This document shows positions 57,466-64,000 of a DNA stretch of 64,000 nucleotides, piece by piece. The notes under the pieces were generated by a model. It made no database searches and was not told the DNA's origin. It saw only the letters and a list, made by a program, of their open reading frames with translations. The translations under genes were made by a program, and so were the position numbers. Positions within the stretch are counted from its first letter, which is position 1; each line of letters begins with the position of its first letter. The stretch is from Macropodus opercularis (taxonomy: Eukaryota; Chordata; Actinopteri; Anabantiformes; Osphronemidae), in NCBI GenBank assembly GCA_030770545.1, contig CM061105.1, positions 2,897,001 through 2,961,000 of the forward strand. The letters run 5' to 3'.

Positions 57466-60160
57466 AAAATTGTTACCTAACCCAGTGTCTGAAACAAGAC
57501 AAGATGTAATTTGTAGCTGTCTCAAGCTGATCGAACATCCACCTGGACATAACTCAATAAACCAGTATCAAATTAACAGAAATAAATTTAGTTAAAATCT
57601 GAGGTGCTCTTCACTGTGAAAAGACTAATGGAGAGAAATTTAAACAAATCGGGAGAAATACAAAAAAAATTGTATAAATAACCTGAAATCACTTGAAATG
57701 TAAGCAATGTAATTTAAAGTTATACAAACTACATTAAGGAACATTTTAACTGATGAATTTGGAATATTATTCATATACGCATGTCACAGACTTCTTCTCC
57801 AGTGTAGTTTAATTCCCTGGTAAATCTGTTCACCACTGAGGAAGAAACCATCCTTTTCCTTCTCTCAGTAGCTGATATATTTATTTATTCACTGGTTCGT
57901 GGCCAGTTTCTTTTTTAAGCAAGACAAATTGAAAGAAATAAAAGGCCAGGCTTGTACAGGCTGCAGCTCCTATTGCCTTTGTGTCAAAAAGCAGTGCACA
58001 GGGTTATGAATCATCCTGGATCCAAGTGAGTGCTTGCGTGTGTAATATGTGTCTGCAGTTGTTGTAGTTAGTTTACTGTATGTTATCCTAACTCGATAGC
58101 TAGCTGCTTTTTCCACGGGTTGGTTAGTTTTTAACTGGTAGGAAACAAGTTAAGCAAAGGAACACTACATGTGCATATGCCGGTGGTGTTCTTTTCATTG
58201 TATATTATTTCAAAAATGAAAATCAAAAAAAACAACAACATGGCAGTTTAAGTAGAAACATTATAAATACCATACCATATCATTTTCTCTCTCTTATTAT
58301 GAAGGAATTTCATTTTACTCATTTTTACAACATTGCTTCAGCACAGGAAAGGGAAAACCACACACACAAACTCACCAAGCAATGGTAGGATCAAGGGCAT
58401 GAATTGGAAATTGGCCATTCACAGTGTTATTTGAATGCTTTTGGCTACCCTCAAACATGCACTCATTTGGAGATACACATCTTAACCATGATTTTTATAT
58501 ATCCACCCATGTGACAGATGCAATGACAGTGCAACCCAAAGCAAGCTATTTTCTTCAAGAGGTCAACTGGGGAAAACAAAAGCCAACAACCAGTGTCTGT
58601 GAGTATGTTTGCAAGTGCTTATAGTGTACCTGCTGAGAGTGCTATTACATGCACTGTCACATACTTCTCTTATATCTTTGTGTGTATCTCTCTGACTGGT
58701 GAACTGGAAACAGAATCAGAGTTTGTGTGCTTGTGTGTGCACATGGAGGTGTTGGTGTTTTTAGATGTGTGACTGACAGAGTGGACATTGCCACCAGTCT
58801 CAAACACAACACACACACAAAATTATTTTGTAGTTTGTGTTATTTTCTGTACAGAGTCTATTGTATTCACAGATGTGCATGTAAACTAAAAGCTCAATCG
58901 TTGACTAGTTTATCCTGGTCAGGGTTGCATTGGCTGCTAGAAACATATACACATACTGTACACAGCGGCACTCAGCACCTTTGTCATGGCGTAGCTACAC
59001 AGTGCAGCTCCCAAAACCGAAGCAATTCCCATTTTGTGTTAGCAGTGCAGCCATTCAGCAAAGTAAGGTCCATCCAGCACAATTATTCACAAATAATTCA
59101 CAGATACGATATGAAAAATTAAAGCAAAAACATACAGCTTGAGAAGTAGACTGTAACCCATGAACTTTCATCAAAGTTAGATAAAAGGTTTTAGGAGCAT
59201 AACTTTGAAGGAGTCGGAAGAGGGAGTAGGTTTGACTGACATTTGCTGCACATCGTTAAGTTAGTTTGGTTAAGCACTGGCCTCTTCAGCTAACTTGGTG
59301 AACTAATATCTGTAACTGTGAGAATCCAATCTACTGTGCAACAGTTAGGGTCTTATTAGCTGTACACTTGCATTACAGACAGGCGAAGCTCAGGCAGACA
59401 TGAAAGCATTCAGGAAAAGTTCTAAAAAGCATCACTTGAGTTAAAGCCTACATAGAACATAAAACTCAGCAAATGCCATCCATCATAGTTTGCAGATAAG
59501 AATGGTGTCTACAATACATCTTGACCAGTGCATTGTTCTGGTAGGATGATCTCCCTCATTGAATGCGCCCCAAGTTATGATGTGCAGAAAGACACCAACA
59601 GCGACATCAGAAGGTGCAAAGAGCACATTTAGACTGAAAGAGATTGAGGGAACAAGAGATGAAGAACACAAAGGAAAGCACATGGAGATAGAAAAAGAAG
59701 AGAGAAAGCCACAGAGTGTAACTCAATATAGGAAAAAGTGTCACATTGACAAATGTAACACAGTGTGATCTATTAGTCATACCAGACTATGTTAAATAGT
59801 TGCCCTCTGCTTTGCTTTCGGTTCACCCAGACACTCATACACACTCACAGCAGAGGCCATCTCTATCATTGGTTGCCTACGGAGAGTGAACAACAGTTAG
59901 ACAGCTTGTTTCTGACAGAAAGCGAGGAGAAACCCATTTAGTCTGGTGGGCGCTCTCTTGCTGCTTTTCTCTCTAACTGCCTCTTGCTCCTTGTCACTGC
60001 CCCTCCCCTCCCTCCATGTTGGAGCAAACAAATATTTGTCCTCATTACTAATTAAACAGCAGCTAGAGAATGCGCTCAGAGGGAAACTGACGACTTACAC
60101 TGACGTTCTCTGGAGTACACGAGGATTTGCATCTTTAGGCTGTGTTTCAGAAAAAGCAAA
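57466..60160. other. Anonymous DNA, no gene seen
   Basis: No gene or repeat family was recognised. Confidence 0.5.
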
Positions 60161-60162
60161 AA

Positions 60163-60198
<36 letters not shown>

Positions 60199-60200
60199 GT
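60161..60200. repeat. GT microsatellite with GC-dinucleotide core
   Basis: About ten GT units, GCGCGCGC, then five more GT units: fully alternating purine and pyrimidine. Confidence 0.92.
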
Positions 60201-60239
60201 TGTGATTTACGAGCAGCGTTTCTCAGTTGCTGTTGTAGC

Positions 60240-60365
60240 ATCCACCTGTAAGCCATTCATAAAGCAAGCAGCTGAATAATGAATGGCTGGTGTCTGGGGC
60301 CAGGCTAGACTACGCTGTACCCTGGTGGCTGTTTTAAATGAATAGGAATTAGTGGGCTGGAATGG
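60240..60365. promoter_or_regulatory. Candidate conserved non-coding element (motif based)
   Basis: GCCATTCATAAAGCAAGCAG, GAATAATGAATGGCTGG and TTTAAATGAATAGGAATTAG in GC-balanced, repeat-free DNA. No frame fits. Confidence 0.18.
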
Positions 60366-61190
60366 AATGTGTGTCTGTGTGTGTGTTTGCGTGAGAGAGA
60401 GGGAGAGATTGTTGTTTAAAGGCACAAGGGAGAGCCATTTATCAGCCAGCCGCCATGTTGGCAGGAGTAAGGGTGTGAAGGTTTGGACTGGAGGCATTTA
60501 AAGGGAAATGTCTTGTTTTCATAGTTATTCTGCAAACTTTAACTTGTTTCACTAAGCTCTGGAAATACAGCAATGTCAGATAGGACAAAAACATAAGCAC
60601 TCAAATTTCTCAGCAAGGTCAACTACAGCAGCTTTATTCTTAGACTGTTGTGTATTGGCTTTCTTCAGTAACAATCATTAAATTAGATTGTAGATTGAGT
60701 AAGAATTTAGTTCAGTTGTTGTAGTGAAAATACCAAGCATGTAATGAATCAGACTTGCCTCTAATGACTCTACTTCTCCAATATGTGACAGCTAATGAGT
60801 AATTCATTACTTATTCATGATCATCTTTATGTACAGGAACACAGTTACAGAGGATTTTGCAGAATTATGGCCGTTTCAAGTTGCACATTTAGTGTCCAAC
60901 TTACTCACAGCAACAGATACATACACACACACATTATGCCGATAGACAGCCTATTGGTCTACTGGGATGCACTCCAAACCACTAATGTCACATTCGCTCC
61001 TTTCCACTGCGTAATGCTTGATGGTTTAACTGTGGGCAAGTAGTATTCCAAAGCATTTGTGTCTCCAAATTGGCTTGTTTGTTGCCTAAGTAGCTCTCCT
61101 CTTCTATTGTGCTCCCATCGTGCGTTCATTCAAATAGACACTGCACTCAAGTAAAGTAAGATAAAAGGCTCCCAATCTGAATTATTGAAT
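60366..61190. other. Anonymous DNA, no gene seen
   Basis: Short GT patch near 60370. Nothing else recognised. Confidence 0.5.
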
Positions 61191-61193
61191 TAA

Positions 61194-61222
61194 CACACAC
61201 ACACACACACCCACACACACAG
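61194..61222. repeat. CA microsatellite
   Basis: About 13 CA units with one C interruption. Confidence 0.9.
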
Positions 61223-61994
61223 ATGTATATATAAGTAAGCATTCTCATATTTTTGGGAGCTTTGTCAAGCCCTGAGCTATGATGTGTGTGTCCCCAGCAG
61301 CAGGTGTGATCATGTATGTATAATTGCAGTTTAACAATCACCATCTGCTGCAATCAGTGAATCTGTGTTCTTCTGCAAGTGAATGTGTAACATCGACCTA
61401 GTGTCGCAGTCAAATAGCTAGCAGACATTGACATTTTGTCTGTCTGGTGGCACACACAAACAAACCCACACACACGCAAACCACCATACACTATACTGTA
61501 TGCACTGACACGTACAGAAGCACAGTGCATATGGTCTGTTTCTTTCAGGGTTTGTGACAGCTGTCAGTCAGTACTTGTGTAGTAAACACACACACACTAG
61601 GGGCAGCGTTGAGGTTTAGTGGTCCGTGTGATCAGATTGGTGGACAACGCACAGCCCACGTTAGGACAATAACAACCCTTCAGGACATAATCTCTGAATA
61701 CCAGCTTGTGTGTCTAACTCCTCTGGCTCTGCTGCTGTGAATACCAGTGTGTCAACGTTTTGATTGACACATCTAGGTTTAAACAAGACAGGCCACACAC
61801 ATACTTGGACAAACATGCAGTACATATATATTCAAATATACACTTTGGACAGGATGCCAACTTTCTGCAGCAATTTTCATGCAGAATCTTTGGCATGATA
61901 CAGCTGCCAAATCGTTGTTGAAGGAGACAAACTGATGATGACATGAGTCAAATATGTCTGCTGCTTCTATAGTTTATACACAATAACAATAACA
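61223..61994. other. Anonymous DNA, no gene seen
   Basis: Nothing recognised. Confidence 0.5.
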
Positions 61995-62040
61995 CAATAA
62001 TATATATATATATACATGTGTATATATATTCATATATATT
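61995..62040. repeat. TA-rich microsatellite
   Basis: TATATA runs with ACATGTGTATATA. It forms the left boundary of the Tc1 remnant. Confidence 0.85.
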
Positions 62041-62045
62041 CAAAT

Positions 62046-62297
62046 CAATATTAGGTGTAACCACAGATCTTCTGTGGATGTAGGGTTTCTCACATCCTTC
62101 TGTCTTTTCATGTGATCCCAGACTCACTCCATGATGTTGAGATCAGGGCTCTGTGGGGGCCATGCCATGACTTCCAGTACTTGCGTACTAACACCAAAAA
62201 CAAAAACAGTAAATTGACAACATTAAACAATCATTATTTATATTTCTGAAAACAGCATTTTTTCACACCTGGCTAAAAGGTTTGCACAGTACTGTAT
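62046..62297 (-). mobile_element. Tc1-like transposon remnant, one end kept
   Basis: The right edge GTTTGCACAGTACTGTA (62281-62297) is a Tc1-type terminal repeat. On the minus strand the transposase C-terminus follows: SPDLNIME, an in-frame TGA (62124-62126), then VWDHMKRQKDVRNP. The DNA-binding half and the first two catalytic acids are deleted, and the left end is lost at the TA-rich tract. This is a different Tc1 family from 2455-3502. Confidence 0.85.
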
Positions 62298-63663
62298 ATA
62301 TTTATACATGGCACCAAACAGAGAAGATGAAAAGTATGACATGAAGAGCTACTACAAATATACAAAGAAAGAAACATCCAAAAAGATAGGACAAACTCAG
62401 GACAATAAAGAAAAGACTATAGAGAAGCCAGATAACACACACACGCACACAGACACGCACACCTCTTCACCCTCTAGCCCTGAGGTTAGGGGTTGTAGAT
62501 GGCAGACATGAAGATTGGTTTTTAGTTAAATGTCAGTGAAGGTGAGAGTGCTGCCCAAAGGCACCTGTGAGTGCACGTGTATGTAAGAACAGTGAAAATG
62601 GAGGAAGATACGTTAGTATATGTATCCGTTTAAACAGCCACAATTTCATGTGTAAATGCAAGCATGTAAAAAGAAGAATGTCCATTGTCCTCTGGGTGAG
62701 GTCAAGGTCTTTTTCTCTCACTTACCTTCTCCATCTACAGTATACACACGTGCGCACACACACACACAGCTCCAATAATCACGCCACTGAATCAAATATA
62801 TAATCAGAGAGAAAATGTCCCCTCGTCACTACCATGCCATAATCCAGCAGGAATTGAAAAACTTATACAAGGGTTTTCCAGAGCAGTCAGATGGTGCCCC
62901 AGGGCCTTGCAGAGCAAGAGATAGGGGGAGGTGAGCTATCACAGATGAAGAGATGACACAAGCAAGTGAGAGATGCAGAAAGACAGATACATGGAGAGAG
63001 AGAGAAAGCGCTTATATAAAACTAGAAACATTAAAATGGAGAATAGGATATAGAGACACAGTATGCTACAATAAAAAGATGGAGAAAGAAAGAAGGTAAG
63101 CTAAAAGGTATATGCATGTACTTCTTTGTACTTCCCATGTAATGCTTAGGGATTTATAAGCCCACACATTCTCTTTTGGACCTGTGCAATCTTCAGCTCT
63201 TGGTAAGGGTCTCTGAGCTCAGGTTAACTGCTAGCCCTAGGGCCTACATTAATACCCAGCTACAACTTCCACCCATCTACCACCAGCAGCGCCCCAATTA
63301 ACTGATTTAGTCAATTGTACTGTCAATATTAATTATATTCAGCATGAATAGCACTTTAATATTCACAGTACTATCCTTTACACTACATTTAGTAGTATGG
63401 TCAATGCACTTATTTCAGCTGTCATTAATATTAATTGTTTAACATTGATATATTAAGACAATGATACTGACACTGAGCGATTTGGCAAGGAACAGATAGG
63501 ATGAGATATCACATGGCCAGATTGACCAACTGAGCATAGCAGGGGCCAGACATTTATTTTAACAGTCCCTCCAACCTGCTGAAGGCGCTTTGGTTTTGAT
63601 CGTTTCTTTCTTCTTTGTCTGCCATGACGTCCTTTCTATCGATTCTTACTAGCAGTTCCCTGT
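62298..63663. other. Anonymous DNA, no gene seen
   Basis: CA patches near 62435-62460 and 62745-62768. No gene. Confidence 0.5.
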
Positions 63664-64000
63664 TTGGCCTTATTATTGTCATCACCTTCACCTGCTCTCC
63701 ATAACCATTATAAACCCTTATATATAACCCTTATGCCAGTATGCCCTGGCCAACATGGACCCAACCAGAGCCAGCGAAAGGGTCTGGAATTATTAAGACA
63801 CTTAATAAACCTACGCCCTTGCCTGCTGCAACGTCACAGCTTGCCTCACAGCCTGATCTACGTCCTGCCATCGCTGCTCATCAGCCTGCCCATCAGCTTG
63901 CTCCACGTCTCGCCTCATAGTCTGCTCTACGACCTGGTTCTGTTCAAGCTTTGCAACTTGCTAACACTGTGTAACAATCAGCTCCACACCCTGATCTAGT
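63664..64000 (+). other. Open stretch with degenerate tandem repeats, runs off the window
   Basis: Frame 63664-63999 is open for 111 codons, and a second frame also stays open in parts. From about 63835 a Gln/Leu/Ala/Pro repeat is visible in one frame (QPDLRPAIAAHQPAHQLAPR), built from imperfect CAGCCTG..CTACGTCCTGCC units. Similar low-complexity stretches occur near the 5' coding region of fish LTR retrotransposons, where ATGGACCCAACC-like starts (here at 63755) are usual. The evidence is thin and the window ends here. Confidence 0.3.

Noticed and set aside
59946..60251. 101-codon frame with a signal-peptide-like start
   Set aside because: The hydrophobic start comes from CTCTTGCTGC-type low complexity and the end from a GT microsatellite; no conserved domain.

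Overview
The window reads as non-coding vertebrate DNA, almost certainly from a teleost fish. The evidence is long CA/GT and GA microsatellites, a dense layer of decayed fish-type transposons (Tc1-like, hAT, Rex1/L2-type LINEs, tRNA-headed SINEs, a Rex3-like tail, a Ty3/Gypsy fragment, Penelope-like 3' ends), and no operon-like packing of long reading frames. I could not support any intact host protein-coding gene, tRNA, rRNA or CRISPR array. It is best read as a gene desert or large introns. The family names come from recognised sequence motifs, not from a search.

Layout. 0-9 kb: a SINE, a Tc1 transposase fossil, an unexplained 190-codon open frame (1491-2063), an internally deleted Tc1 transposon with both ends and its TA duplication (2455-3502), a LINE tail, and a diverged 250-bp direct repeat (6172/7750). 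9-24 kb: microsatellites, a Rex1-like LINE 3' half (13340-14190), SINE pieces, a fold-back element (16205-16715) and a small hAT-type MITE (20644-21072). 24-27 kb: a mobile-element cluster made of a 648-bp element with long inverted ends and palindromic GCGAGATCTCGC arrays (24627-25274), a hAT 3' end, a duplicated anonymous block, a LINE fragment, and a second inverted end of the 648-bp family. 29-33 kb: two SINEs in tandem and a perfect 42-bp hairpin (32817-32907). 36.1-38.7 kb: a complex block of about 315-bp tandem units full of inverted words, including a perfect 64-bp inverted pair; this is the most unusual structure in the window. 41.7-42.3 kb: a LINE 3' UTR split by a 207-bp insertion with a perfect 17-bp target duplication. 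44-54.5 kb: SINEs, a hAT fragment, a 2.3-kb internally deleted LINE on the minus strand (48627-50930), a Gypsy RT fragment, a perfect 25-bp hairpin and a complete-looking SINE. 54.5-64 kb: mostly anonymous DNA with microsatellites, a Tc1 remnant and a repeat-bearing open stretch that runs to the window edge.

Nothing here works together as a pathway. The elements record successive waves of transposition, and nesting gives relative ages in two places (41.7-42.3 kb and 26.5-27.0 kb). Several repeat-free stretches with homeodomain- or octamer-like words could be conserved regulatory elements, but only alignment to other fish could show that.
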